Assembly: GCF_016612505.1 (NCBI RefSeq)
Contig: NZ_JAENRR010000002.1
Location: forward strand, 1-64,000
Source: Carboxylicivirga marina
GTDB lineage: Bacteria > Bacteroidota > Bacteroidia > Bacteroidales > Marinilabiliaceae
Reading direction: 5' to 3'
Length of the DNA: 64,000 nt
The notes below the pieces were generated by a model that ran no database searches, had not been told where the DNA came from, and worked only from the letters and a program-made list of their open reading frames with translations. A program made the translations under genes and the position numbers. Positions 8,791 through 17,774 of this stretch are shown here, piece by piece; the first letter of the stretch is position 1, and every line of letters starts with the position of its first letter.

Positions 8791-10080
8791 TCACTTCTTC
8801 AGTATTGAGTAGGTTCCGGTAAATATCTTTTGCTCAACCAACTCTAATTGCTGAATAATACCCGTTCCCTCCTGGTTAATTAATTCTGACACATTCAGGT
8901 ATTTATAACCTGCCGAACGCTTAATAGGATTGCAACGATCCTTCAGTTTCATGGCCCATTGGTTTAATGCACAGTTTTCATCGCCCTCGGCCACTAAAAC
9001 AGATGGCAGGTTTTTACCTCCTCTGACCCAAACTGGAATTGTCAAACATGTATTGGGAAAGCCAATCATGGTCCATATGGTCGATAAGTCAGGAGACTCG
9101 TCCTTGCTTACACCTTCAATTAGTATGGTTGATGATGAGCCATAACGTGTAATCATATCACCCGAGTTAACAAAGTTTTGTCCTTTTGGCACGCTACTGT
9201 ATTCTTTGCGATAGTCTACATCCATTACCGCATGTTTCAGGCAACGTGAGAAATCCTGAATGATGGTTTGACTATTAAGTTGCCCCATGGCATCGGCCTG
9301 ATAGAATAAGTTCTGAGCTGTTTGGTAGCGGATAAAACCGTAGCCAATATCCTTTTTTCCTGTGAAAGAGTAGTTGGTACAAATGATGTATCCATTGGGG
9401 GCTTCGGCCGGATCGTTGGCGTCAAACTTTGTGTAACGGCGATTATTTACCTCGTAGAAAGCCACATCTCCTTGTGCATCCAATACGCCAAAGTGCGCTG
9501 CCAGGCCTTTAGGTACCGGACGGTTTTCTATTAACTTCTCAAAATCGGCCAATGTTGCACATTTCATCAAGGCTTCTTTCATAAAAAAACCTTCCTGGTC
9601 TTTAAACGAAGTAGTGTCATCCATGTTAACATTAAACCCGGATTATGTATTAGAATGTCGTCATGAACATTGAAAGTGCAATAAAACAAGGTTTTATCGA
9701 AACGAGACATAGCACGGTTCTGATGAGTTGAGATGAAACAACGAAGTGACTTGTTTTGAAGCAATTTCAATGTGTAATAGATTTTCTAATACATATTGCG
9801 GGTTAAAGGAAGCACTATTCATAATAGCAAAACCGGCTGCATTGGAACCACCCCAAACTTGCTCACCATTGGCATCTTTGGAGTTAATCATGCCAATGTA
9901 ATCGTATTTGCCATCCCTGAAATAGCGCATTTTATTTTCAAAAGTTTCGGTGTCGCGAAGTTTCCAGATAATGGGGCGACTGTTGGCAGTGTACTTGCCC
10001 GAGATGACTGCTGTAGTGCAAGCTTCACTAAAAGGAATAGCAATTAGTAAAGCCAGAAGGGCTAAAAATAGATTTTTCAT
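8791..10080 (-). pseudogene. Secreted Ntn-hydrolase (C45/AAT-like) split by a MITE
   Basis: The N-terminal piece (10080 down to about 9807) has a signal peptide ending ...PFSEA followed by Cys21, then TTAVISGKYTANSRPIIWK, WGGSNAAGFAIMNSASFN. This is the exposed catalytic Cys and early strands of acyl-CoA:6-APA acyltransferase/carcinine hydrolase-type Ntn enzymes. The C-terminal piece (9624-8791) resumes with DDTTSFKDQEGFFMKEAL and runs to the normal end. Between them sit a 168-bp element and a 3-bp target duplication (171 bp in all). Removing them rejoins ASFN-VNMDDTT in frame and gives 372 residues. As it stands the protein stops inside the element at 9694. The original function was probably cutting or transferring a linear amide in the periplasm. 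Confidence 0.88.
9636..9803. mobile_element. MITE-like element, copy A, inserted in the Ntn-hydrolase gene
   Basis: The element is 168 bp. Its ends are near-perfect terminal inverted repeats (9636-9655 and 9784-9803) starting ACCCGGATTATGTATTAGAA, with two mismatches. It is flanked by direct TAA repeats at 9633-9635 and 9804-9806. It encodes no transposase. Copy B (53747-53985) is the same sequence with about 71 extra bp in the middle; copy C (12015-12081) is a short relative. TTA/TAA target duplication is known for the IS1031 group of IS5-family elements, so an IS5-like transposase in trans is a reasonable inference. Confidence 0.88.
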
Positions 10081-10171
10081 AGGTGTGTTGTATTTAAAAA
10101 GCAAGAAAGCTCTTTGCTTAGAAAAAAACAAAGAGCTTTGTCAGTATTTAAAAAAGATGAGGGATAGAATG

Positions 10172-11782
10172 TCAATGTTTGAGTAGCCAGAGTTTTAAAG
10201 GTTTCCAAACCCATTCGCTTGCCTGATATGCCATCCAAAGGTCAGCATGGCCAAAATCGGTTTCTGTATCCTGCTTCGGATCATTAATATTTAGCCATTC
10301 AATATCTTTACTTTTGGTAAGACTGGTGGTATAATTACCCATTGGTCCGGCGCCACCTTCAGCTGTTATAAAAAATATCGGCACTTTAATCTTATGTATG
10401 TAGTCATCAATATTCACATCTAAATCAGGACATCTAACAGCTACCATTTCATAAAATGCGAGACGTGGCATGTGAGGAGATAGTTGTGTGCCCAATCGGA
10501 CAAATCGCATTGGGTCGGTATATGTAAAGCCAAAAGGGTTGCCGCCATGGAAGTGCGTGCCATCATGTCCTGATCCGATGGCCATCATCATTTGAAGGTT
10601 AGTAAGACCTTCGAATCCTGAAATTGTTGACATATCATCAGGCGCTGCCATGGTCATACTTGCCAGTTGAATAAAGCCTACACCCCATGGGTAATGGTAC
10701 ATTCCATCATTAATCAATGCCATGTGACTAGCCGCAACAGAGCAAGCTGACTCATTATTTTTTGGATTTCCTTTAAACTCACTATCAACAGGTATAAGTC
10801 CTTTAATATCGCGGCAAATTCGATGTTGTTGCGTTTCCAATGAAGCAGCACCGTAGGCTACCGATACGCCATAACTAAAGCCAAGCAAGTTCATTTTTTT
10901 AAAACCTTGGCCTGTAAAGCCACGAATGAAACGCGCAAAGGTCATGGCTGTTAAGGTATGATGAATATCTCTGCTTACGCCCCATTCTTTCATAAAGCTG
11001 AAGTCAGAAGGCTCCATCGGTACTTTTGTCCAGGCAAGATCGATGCCCCAGACATCAATGCCATGTTGTGCCAGGTAATAAGGCGCTGATGTTTGTTCAT
11101 TTATCTCTAAAGCACCAGCTTTTAAGAAGATATCTTCAAAGTCCTGAATAGCACCGTGCACCATAAAAATATTGCCTTTGGTTTTGAGGGCTCTGTATGG
11201 TCGTTGTTCTTTAATCACCCTGTGAATTATCACTTTGTCGTATTCACCATATCCCATTTGTACATTAAAAGTGTAATGGTAAATATTGCCACCAAGATGT
11301 TTTCGATTCATCTTCATATGTGAGCGTCGGCCTTTTAAAGATTGACTGTTAAGTGATTCGATACTGACACCATCATTTGCAAATCCAGTTGGTTCAATAT
11401 TAATTACTTCAGTACTTTGATGACCTTTGATGGCAGTAATATGACTGCCTGGGTTTTGAAGTATTACTTTTTGATTATCGTTAAAAATGCCGATTAACTG
11501 AATGTTCTCTTTTTCAATCGTGAGTGCTTCGGAATAAGTGCCAGGTTCAATGTAAATGACATCACCACCATTGGCGACATTAATAGCTTCCTGAATTGAT
11601 TCACCGCTTTGTACAAAAATGGTGTTTCTGTCAAAATCGTAAAGCTCTGCTAATTCATACCATGGTTTAGTGCTCTGTTCATCATCTGATGGAAGAATAA
11701 AAGCATCTTGTTTATCACTACAGGCCATAGCCAGCAAGCATGATAACAGAATCAATGACACAGGTTGTTTCAACTGTTTCAT
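10172..11782 (-). CDS. Lipoprotein with beta-helix N-terminus and alpha/beta-hydrolase domain
   Basis: I start at 11782 because the sequence from there is a lipoprotein signal (MKQLKQPVSLILLSCLLAMAC); the longer frame to 11878 adds no plausible domain. The protein has 536 residues. Residues about 45-130 look like pectate-lyase/DUF1565-type beta-helix turns (IQEAINVANGGDVIYIEPGTY, IEKENIQLIG). From about 185 an alpha/beta hydrolase begins: VHGAIQDFED, the nucleophile elbow GFSYG, and a late DFGHADLW that supplies His. It may act on an esterified glycan at the cell surface; the substrate is not readable. It is 91 bp downstream of the broken Ntn-hydrolase start, same strand. Confidence 0.78.
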   Translation of the reverse strand: MKQLKQPVSLILLSCLLAMACSDKQDAFILPSDDEQSTKPWYELAELYDFDRNTIFVQSGESIQEAINVANGGDVIYIEPGTYSEALTIEKENIQLIGIFNDNQKVILQNPGSHITAIKGHQSTEVINIEPTGFANDGVSIESLNSQSLKGRRSHMKMNRKHLGGNIYHYTFNVQMGYGEYDKVIIHRVIKEQRPYRALKTKGNIFMVHGAIQDFEDIFLKAGALEINEQTSAPYYLAQHGIDVWGIDLAWTKVPMEPSDFSFMKEWGVSRDIHHTLTAMTFARFIRGFTGQGFKKMNLLGFSYGVSVAYGAASLETQQHRICRDIKGLIPVDSEFKGNPKNNESACSVAASHMALINDGMYHYPWGVGFIQLASMTMAAPDDMSTISGFEGLTNLQMMMAIGSGHDGTHFHGGNPFGFTYTDPMRFVRLGTQLSPHMPRLAFYEMVAVRCPDLDVNIDDYIHKIKVPIFFITAEGGAGPMGNYTTSLTKSKDIEWLNINDPKQDTETDFGHADLWMAYQASEWVWKPLKLWLLKH

Positions 11783-11967
11783 AATGACTAGATTAAAATT
11801 TAGTGGTTCTTTCTTAGGAGAAAGAACATTGAGAGGTAGAAAGGAAAATAATAGCCCTTTGACTAGTATGAGTGTCAAATACTATTTGTATTGCGGTACC
11901 TGAGAGGTAGAGGGAATAATTCTATTTGGTGCAAATGTACTCTAGTGAATAAGGACTGTCAACAATT

Positions 11968-12004
11968 TTTAAAAGCAACCTTATAAATTAAGATTGCTTT
12001 TAAA
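11968..12004 (-). terminator. Hairpin terminator of the mutarotase gene
   Basis: TTTAAAAGCAA (11968-11978) and TTGCTTTTAAA (11994-12004) are perfectly complementary. On the minus strand the stem follows the mutarotase stop (12088), with MITE copy C lying between gene and terminator. Confidence 0.6.
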
Positions 12005-12014
12005 TCGTTTTTTA

Positions 12015-12081
12015 ACCCGAATTATGCCTTAGGGCTTTCTGAAACGAGGCTAACTATAGTTCTGGTGAGTGAAATTCGGGT
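12015..12081. mobile_element. MITE-like element, copy C (short, degenerate)
   Basis: The 67-bp element has ends ACCCGAATT and AATTCGGGT and a direct TTA repeat on each side (12012-12014, 12082-12084). Its interior, GAAACGAGGCTAACTATAG then TTCTGGTGAGT, parallels GAAACGAGACATAGCACG then TTCTGATGAGT of copy A. It lies between the mutarotase stop and its terminator hairpin. Confidence 0.7.
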
Positions 12082-12087
12082 TTAAGT

Positions 12088-12960
12088 CTATCCAATTGTT
12101 GTAGACAGTGTATGTTGCTTACCGGCTTGAATAGTAATGGTGTCATCTAAGCTATTAGCCGCCTCAACACACAACATGTTTTTATAGCCATCTAATAAAT
12201 CAGGCATTTGCATCGCAAGTTCTTCTCCCGGATTCCAGACAACCGTAATGCCACTTCCGCCTTTGGTAACTTCAATGTTTCGATTGGCATCCTTAATGAT
12301 TGTTGTACCAACAGCTTTGTATCGTCGGTCGGCTCGCCGGCCAAAACGAAGCTCCTTTTCATGCTGGGTGCTATCGCAATTAGCAACATCATCCATATAT
12401 GTCATGCCTTCTAAACCTTCAAGTGCAACAGTATTAATATCGGAAATGTTGAAGTAGCTATGCAGTGCTGCACTAACATCGAATGGTTTATCATCTTTAT
12501 TGATAGTTGTGAGCTCAACTGTCAATTTATCATTTAAGCTAATTTTTAATCTGGCTTCAAATTGATAGGGCCACAATTTGATGGTATCGCTATTGGCTGA
12601 AAGGCCTAACTCTAATTGAACTCCATCATAACTGGTGTTTGTTGAAATAACCGACCATGTTGAAATGCGTGCGAAACCATGTGATGGCAATGATTTATCA
12701 AGCGGGTGTGCATTAAACCAGGGCCAGCAAATAGGAATACCTCCACGTATGGCTTTTCCTTCGTTATAAACAGCATGTGGGCTAACAAAAAGAACATCCT
12801 CCTCATTATTAGGTGTAAAACTTAATACATGAGCGCCATAAAGCGAGACGACTGCAGTGGCTTGTTCACTCTTAAGTGTAGCAATAGTGGTGTGTTCAAA
12901 AGCTTTAAATGAGATTTTGTTTTGAATTCCAAACTGTGTGTTTAATGTTTCCGGATTCAT
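12088..12960 (-). CDS. D-hexose-6-phosphate mutarotase (YeaD-type aldose 1-epimerase)
   Basis: I choose the ATG at 12960 (MNPETLNTQFGIQ, 290 residues) over the frame start at 13032, which adds a non-homologous hydrophobic stretch. The core shows YGAHVLSF, GGIPICWPWFNAHP, PSHGFAR with the conserved His, AALHSYFNI and the end LCVEAANS, which are hallmarks of YeaD/galactose mutarotase-like proteins. It interconverts anomers of glucose-6-phosphate and related sugars in the cytoplasm. It is a single gene with its own terminator. Confidence 0.93.
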   Translation of the reverse strand: MNPETLNTQFGIQNKISFKAFEHTTIATLKSEQATAVVSLYGAHVLSFTPNNEEDVLFVSPHAVYNEGKAIRGGIPICWPWFNAHPLDKSLPSHGFARISTWSVISTNTSYDGVQLELGLSANSDTIKLWPYQFEARLKISLNDKLTVELTTINKDDKPFDVSAALHSYFNISDINTVALEGLEGMTYMDDVANCDSTQHEKELRFGRRADRRYKAVGTTIIKDANRNIEVTKGGSGITVVWNPGEELAMQMPDLLDGYKNMLCVEAANSLDDTITIQAGKQHTLSTTIG

Positions 12961-13473
12961 CGTTTGTGTTTTGATTGACCACAAAAGTATTGAATAAGGA
13001 GCGATAACAAAAGCATATTTCGTATAAACCAAACAGGCACAAAGCTTACTTAAAGTATACCATAAAACATCGAAACAACTAAGAATTGATTATTCTTAGT
13101 TGCTTCAGTAGGAAGTTGTTATTAGGCTAGGCAAAGCATTGTCTAACAAACGATTTCGTCATGCAACCCTAGTTTTATGAGCGCAAGCAGGGTTCGCCGT
13201 TTTTTTCTGCTTCTGTTTTTTCATCATGGAAATTACTTAGTTATTCATGAGGGCATATAAAGACAAGCGCTTCCGAATAAAAAATGAAGGTGGAGTTTGG
13301 GGTTGAAAAACCCCAACACGAAAATGAAAACTATACCCACTAAATATCATATAGAGCAATCATTTTTAATTATCTTTAATCCCTGTGAGTCTGAATCGTC
13401 AGCAAAGCAGGATTAAAGAATGAGCTTCTGAAAAAGGGAGCGGCAAGGAAACACGCTAACCGACATGTAATTT
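12961..13473. other. Intergenic region with dispersed repeat copy 2
   Basis: There is no gene. The divergent promoters of the mutarotase (-) and the GH3 gene (+) must lie here, but no clear TAnnTTTG box is visible. Positions 13279-13357 hold the second copy of the dispersed repeat found before BI-1 (283-359), including its TTTGGGGTTGAAAAACCCC hairpin. Confidence 0.65.
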
Positions 13474-14985
13474 ATGCCCATAATAAGTTCTATTATATCA
13501 TTAGTAAATACCCGACGTCTTTCGCAGATTGAACATTTTAAGAATAACCCAGAGGATGTTCAAACGGGAGAGTTTGAAAAGTTAATTGATGCAGCAAAAC
13601 ATACCACCTTTGGTGAAGAGTATGATTTTAAGAGTATCAAAAACTATAAAACATTTGCAGAACGTGTTCCTGTGCGTGATTACGAAGGTGTACGGCCTTA
13701 TGTTGAACGTTTAAGAAAAGGCGAGAGTAACCTTCTTTGGCCGGGAGATATTAAATGGTTTGCCAAAAGCTCGGGCACAACGTCTACCAAAAGCAAGTTT
13801 ATTCCGGTTACTAAAGGCACACTAGAAGATTGTCATTTCAGGGGCGGAAAAGATGTTCTGGCTTTTTACCTTCAGAATAATCCTGAATCGGATATGTTTA
13901 GCGGTAAGTGCTTAACATTAGGCGGTAGTCACCAAATCAATAATTTTAGCAACGACAGTTATTATGGCGATTTGTCGGCCATCTTAATTGAGAACCTGCC
14001 TTTCTGGACACATTTTGCTCGCACGCCTGAGCAATCCATCGCCTTGATGGATGAGTGGGAGGCCAAGCTTGAAAAAATTACCGAAACAACCATAAATGAT
14101 AATGTGACTTCACTGGCAGGTGTACCAAGCTGGTTTATGGTCTTGATTAAGCATGTGCTGAATCAAACCGGTAAGTCAAACCTGTTGGAGATATGGCCCA
14201 ACCTGGAGTTATTTATGCATGGTGGCATCAATTTTACACCCTATCGCAAGCAGTATAAAGAGTTGATACCAACTGATAAAATGAATTACCAGGAAACCTA
14301 TAATGCATCAGAAGGCTTTTTTGGTATTCAGGACGATTTAACTGATCCGGGCATGCTGTTGATGCTGGATTATGGTATTTTTTACGAATTTATTCCTCTA
14401 AATGAAATCACGCATCCGCACCCGAATGCTAAAGCCATTGAAGATGTGGAAATGGGTGTTGATTATGCCATGGTTATTAGCACCAACAGCGGCTTGTGGC
14501 GTTATATGATTGGCGATACTGTTCGCTTCACTTCCTTGCGCCCGCATAAAATAATTATTACCGGTCGAACCAAACATTATATCAATGCTTTTGGTGAAGA
14601 GTTGATGATTGAAAATGCTGATCGGGCCCTTGAAAAAGCTTGCTCAACAACACATGCCGTTATTAAGGAATACACTGCTGCTCCGGTTTTTATGGATGAA
14701 AAGACCAAAGGTGCACATCAGTGGTTGATTGAATTTGATGAGATGCCTGATTCAATGGAGAATTTCACCGAATTATTAGATAAAACGCTTCAGGAAGTTA
14801 ATAGCGACTATGAAGCCAAACGTTATAAAGGCATCACCTTAGATGGCCCCGATGTTGTGGTGGCTCGCCATCATTTATTTATGGACTGGCTGAAGAGCAA
14901 AAATAAGCTGGGCGGACAGAATAAGATACCACGCCTGGCCAACAATCGTGAGTACATCGATGAATTATTGAAACTGAATAACTAG
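13474..14985 (+). CDS. GH3 auxin-responsive-promoter family acyl-adenylating protein
   Basis: The 503-residue protein matches bacterial members of the plant-type GH3 family, firefly-luciferase-fold enzymes that adenylate carboxylates and conjugate them. The ATP loop KSSGTTSTKSKFIPVT lies near residue 100; YNASEGFFG is the A5-like motif; WRYMIGDTVRF and IITGRTKHYINAFGEEL correspond to the A7/A8 hinge; Lys in LKSKNKLGGQNKIPRL is near the end. The length is normal. Substrates of the bacterial proteins are unknown. The deoxynucleoside kinase gene begins 11 bp downstream, so the two form an operon. Confidence 0.92.
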   Translation: MPIISSIISLVNTRRLSQIEHFKNNPEDVQTGEFEKLIDAAKHTTFGEEYDFKSIKNYKTFAERVPVRDYEGVRPYVERLRKGESNLLWPGDIKWFAKSSGTTSTKSKFIPVTKGTLEDCHFRGGKDVLAFYLQNNPESDMFSGKCLTLGGSHQINNFSNDSYYGDLSAILIENLPFWTHFARTPEQSIALMDEWEAKLEKITETTINDNVTSLAGVPSWFMVLIKHVLNQTGKSNLLEIWPNLELFMHGGINFTPYRKQYKELIPTDKMNYQETYNASEGFFGIQDDLTDPGMLLMLDYGIFYEFIPLNEITHPHPNAKAIEDVEMGVDYAMVISTNSGLWRYMIGDTVRFTSLRPHKIIITGRTKHYINAFGEELMIENADRALEKACSTTHAVIKEYTAAPVFMDEKTKGAHQWLIEFDEMPDSMENFTELLDKTLQEVNSDYEAKRYKGITLDGPDVVVARHHLFMDWLKSKNKLGGQNKIPRLANNREYIDELLKLNN

Positions 14986-14996
14986 AAAAGAAATAT

Positions 14997-15611
14997 ATGC
15001 ATATCGCCGTAGCAGGAAATATTGGTTCTGGAAAAACATCGTTAACCGAATTATTAGCGCATCATTTTGGGTGGGAAGCGCATTTTGAAGACGTGGAAGA
15101 TAATCCATATCTGGCCGATTTTTATGAAGATATGACACGTTGGTCATTTAACCTGCAAGTCTACTTCCTGAAGAGCCGATTTTCATCGGTACAGGAAATA
15201 CGGAATACGGGTAAAACAGTTATTCAGGATCGTACCATTTATGAAGATGCCTATATTTTTGCACCTAACTTGTTTGACATGGGGCTAATGAGCCGCCGCG
15301 ATTACGACAATTATGAATCGCTGTTTGAAGTGATGAGTAACATGGTGCAGCCGCCTGATTTATTGATTTACCTAAGGGCATCGATTCCTACTTTGGTGGA
15401 ACAGATTCAGATGCGAGGGCGCGATTACGAAAACAATATCCGACTGGATTACCTTAAGCGCCTCAACGAACGCTATGAAGCCTGGATTGATAAATATACC
15501 AAAGGCAAACTTCTCATTATCGATGCCAATAAAATTGACTTTATCAAAAACAAGAGCGACCTCAGTATGATAATTGACAAAGTGAATGCTGAGCTAAACG
15601 GTTTGTTCTAG
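14997..15611 (+). CDS. Deoxynucleoside kinase (dAdo/dGuo kinase family)
   Basis: The 204-residue protein has a P-loop GNIGSGKTS (residues 7-15), a QDRTIYED motif (the DRS-like substrate-binding and catalytic segment) and a lid-like RGRDYE. This fits deoxyadenosine/deoxyguanosine kinases that phosphorylate salvaged deoxynucleosides with ATP in the cytoplasm. The length is normal. It is 11 bp behind the GH3-family gene and probably translated from the same mRNA. Its exact base preference cannot be read. Confidence 0.93.
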   Translation: MHIAVAGNIGSGKTSLTELLAHHFGWEAHFEDVEDNPYLADFYEDMTRWSFNLQVYFLKSRFSSVQEIRNTGKTVIQDRTIYEDAYIFAPNLFDMGLMSRRDYDNYESLFEVMSNMVQPPDLLIYLRASIPTLVEQIQMRGRDYENNIRLDYLKRLNERYEAWIDKYTKGKLLIIDANKIDFIKNKSDLSMIIDKVNAELNGLF

Positions 15612-15749
15612 TAAAAGTATCGAGACTTAAGAAAATATGTTCTCCCTTTGATTATCATCGTTGAAGATAGAGGTGTGTACTAGTCTTCACCGTGGTAAAG
15701 TGCCGGTAGGCGATGGGGGAGTCTTAGCCTTTATTAAAGAAACAGGAGC

Positions 15750-16397
15750 TTACAATCCAAACAACAAACCAATGCCAATACTTATCTGATTCTGCTTTTC
15801 ATGCGGATTTTCGGTGTAATCGGGTTCAGCATCCGGATGATAAATCGCTTCCATATTGGCTATAATATCCATTTGCAGATGAATATCTAGCATAGTTTTT
15901 TTAGATAATTCAAAAAGTAAACCTAGTTGTGGGGCTAATCCAGGTTTCCATACTTTAGCTGTATATTCAATGGATTGATAATTTTGGGTTGCATTAAAGT
16001 CTATAGTGTTAATTAGGTAATATGCTCCGAAAGATACACCTATGTATGGACGTATGTCGTTTTGACTTAAATAATAAGTGCCATTCAATAGCAGTCTGAT
16101 GGTTTGGTACGATGCATTTTTAAATTCACCATAGTTGCCTACATCCCACTTATCTCCTGGTCCCTGATACTGGTATCCCAAATCGGTTCCTAATGACAAG
16201 GATTTGTTATAAAACCATTTTCCAAAGAAGGCTATTTGCCAGCCGTTATTTGCATATTTTGCAAATCCATTTTCTTTATCAGGATTGCCAATATTGGTTG
16301 GAAACGAATAGCCTACTTTTCCGCCTATAAAATAATCCTGGGCATTAGAAATGCCGGATAGAGAGCATAGCAATAGTAAAAGAATAAAGAATCGCAT
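15750..16397 (-). CDS. Outer-membrane beta-barrel protein
   Basis: The 215-residue protein has a signal peptide (MRFFILLLLLCSLSGISNAQ) and then alternating aromatic/hydrophobic strands (DYFIGGKVGYSFP, LSLGTDLGYQYQGPG, IRPYIGVSFGAYYLI, ISIGIGLLFGL), ending in a Leu after a typical terminal strand. This is the small OmpA/OmpW-like barrel type (PF13505) common in Bacteroidota. The function is unknown. The gene is convergent with the deoxynucleoside kinase gene. Confidence 0.85.
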   Translation of the reverse strand: MRFFILLLLLCSLSGISNAQDYFIGGKVGYSFPTNIGNPDKENGFAKYANNGWQIAFFGKWFYNKSLSLGTDLGYQYQGPGDKWDVGNYGEFKNASYQTIRLLLNGTYYLSQNDIRPYIGVSFGAYYLINTIDFNATQNYQSIEYTAKVWKPGLAPQLGLLFELSKKTMLDIHLQMDIIANMEAIYHPDAEPDYTENPHEKQNQISIGIGLLFGL

Positions 16398-16506
16398 ATA
16401 TGGGTTTTATTGTCACCTGTGAAAATAGAAAATGTTTATTAGTTTTGATGTACATCTAATGAATTTAACTAACTCCGACAATAATATTCGGACTAAACTT
16501 CAATCT

Positions 16507-16878
16507 ATGTCAATTATCGGAAATCTTATTTGGCTTTTATTTGGTGGACTGCTTACTGCCATCGAATACTTTATAGCCAGCTTGTTATTAATGCTCACCA
16601 TTATTGGTATACCCTTTGGCTTACAAACCATGAAGCTGGGAGTGTTGGCTCTTTGGCCATTTGGTTCTCAGGTGGTTGATAAGCCACAAGCCAGCGGCTG
16701 CCTGAATACTTTGATGAACGTGATTTGGATCTTCATCGGTGGCATCTGGATTTCTATCTCTCACCTGATTTTTGGAATTCTATTGGCCATTACCATTATT
16801 GGAATCCCTTTTGCCCGCCAACACTTTAAATTGGCGCATATTGCTTTGGTGCCGTTTGGAAAGGATGTACGTTCATAA
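16507..16878 (+). CDS. yccF: YccF domain-containing inner-membrane protein
   Basis: I start at 16507 (MSIIGNLIWLLFGG, 123 residues) because the YccF domain begins there; the open frame to 16432 adds polar unrelated residues. Two copies of the YccF domain are visible: NLIWLLFGGLLTAIEYF...TIIGIPFGLQ...LWPFG and NVIWIFIGGIWISISHL...TIIGIPFARQ...LVPFG. Four membrane helices follow from this. The function is unknown. Confidence 0.92.
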   Translation: MSIIGNLIWLLFGGLLTAIEYFIASLLLMLTIIGIPFGLQTMKLGVLALWPFGSQVVDKPQASGCLNTLMNVIWIFIGGIWISISHLIFGILLAITIIGIPFARQHFKLAHIALVPFGKDVRS

Positions 16879-17070
16879 AGGCATAAAAAAAGAGTAGCTC
16901 AATCGAACTGTTCTTAATGTTTTCTAACACGTACCAACGAGAAAGCTCTCTATTACCTTCAACTTAATCGCTAATCAAGAATGTAGCATTGCTTTATATG
17001 CAATAGCAATAGGCCTTTTATAAAGCGATATAGTGAGATGCTATGATGCACGTGAAAATTGGCTATATTA

Positions 17071-17466
17071 TCAAGTGCTGCTCTTGGGAGTTTTCAAGCT
17101 CTTTGCCTCAATGAACTCTTTTATAACAAAAGTAAAAATCCCACTAAAAATCCCAGCTAAAATATCCTTCCAATCAAATGTTCCATGCCATCTCATTAAT
17201 GCTATAAACTCCCATAGAAAGCTATAAATTATTGTAGAAGTAATTATGTGGATATTTTTACTCCTATTAGAATATTCTTTTAAACCCCAAATGAAAAAAC
17301 AATAACCAATAACAGAAATCAAACTGCCTATTGTATCTGCAAATCCAAAATCATTAATATTATTCGAATAAATATATGGACGATAGGTCTTCGTCAGAAG
17401 AATAGCAGATGAAACTATAATTACTGAAACTATAAGATAAGCTCTATTTTTAAACTCTACTTTCAT
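17071..17466 (-). CDS. Small membrane protein downstream of the GG-leader peptides
   Basis: The 131-residue protein has about four hydrophobic helices (near residues 8-26, 43-60, 72-90 and 100-116) and resembles VanZ-like or other small integral membrane proteins; I cannot assign a family firmly. It lies on the same strand as the two GG-leader peptide genes, 118 bp beyond the second, but a strong hairpin (17523-17566) stands between. Its position and topology fit a bacteriocin immunity protein; this is inference only. Confidence 0.65.
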   Translation of the reverse strand: MKVEFKNRAYLIVSVIIVSSAILLTKTYRPYIYSNNINDFGFADTIGSLISVIGYCFFIWGLKEYSNRSKNIHIITSTIIYSFLWEFIALMRWHGTFDWKDILAGIFSGIFTFVIKEFIEAKSLKTPKSST

Positions 17467-17522
17467 TAGTGCACTATAAAATAATAGTCATTAAATTATT
17501 ACTAAAACTTATTTTAAATTCG

Positions 17523-17566
17523 AATAAAACTCGTCCATCATTTTTTTTCGATGAACGAGTTTTATT
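17523..17566. terminator. Strong hairpin after the GG-leader peptide genes
   Basis: AATAAAACTCGTCCATC (17523-17539) pairs with GATGAACGAGTTTTATT (17550-17566) with one mismatch, with an A-tract (minus strand) in the loop. It ends or attenuates the peptide operon before the membrane-protein gene. Confidence 0.75.
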
Positions 17567-17584
17567 AAATATCATTTTAGTTAT

Positions 17585-17758
17585 CTACTTAGAACCGAAT
17601 GATACCCATGGAGCGGTCTCAGCATGAAACTTGTGCATGGCAAATAGTGTTCCAAATGAATCACCAATTGCCCTCCATATATCGTAAGCCCCACCATTTA
17701 CTTTTTTGCTCTCACAAACAGTAAGTTCTTCTAGTTTAGTTATTTCAATATATTTCAT
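17585..17758 (-). CDS. Double-glycine-leader peptide 2 (bacteriocin-like)
   Basis: A 57-codon gene starts at ATG 17758. The leader MKYIEITKLEELTVCESKKV ends in N-G-G (residues 21-23), the cut site used by C39-peptidase ABC exporters. The predicted mature part is 34 residues (AYDIWRAIGDSFG...) with a GDSFG (GxxxG) motif, aromatic residues and a basic end. GxxxG motifs mediate pairing in two-peptide class IIb bacteriocins. It lies 16 bp after the first GG peptide on the same strand. No exporter gene is in the window. I see no match to a named bacteriocin. Confidence 0.65.
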   Translation of the reverse strand: MKYIEITKLEELTVCESKKVNGGAYDIWRAIGDSFGTLFAMHKFHAETAPWVSFGSK

Positions 17759-17774
17759 AATTTCTAATTTTAGC

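Noticed and set aside
11783-11878. Longer start for the beta-helix/hydrolase lipoprotein
   Set aside because: The internal ATG at 11782 starts a perfect lipoprotein signal; the extension would bury it.
12208-12457. Open frames opposite the mutarotase gene
   Set aside because: They are shadows of a clear YeaD-type gene on the other strand.
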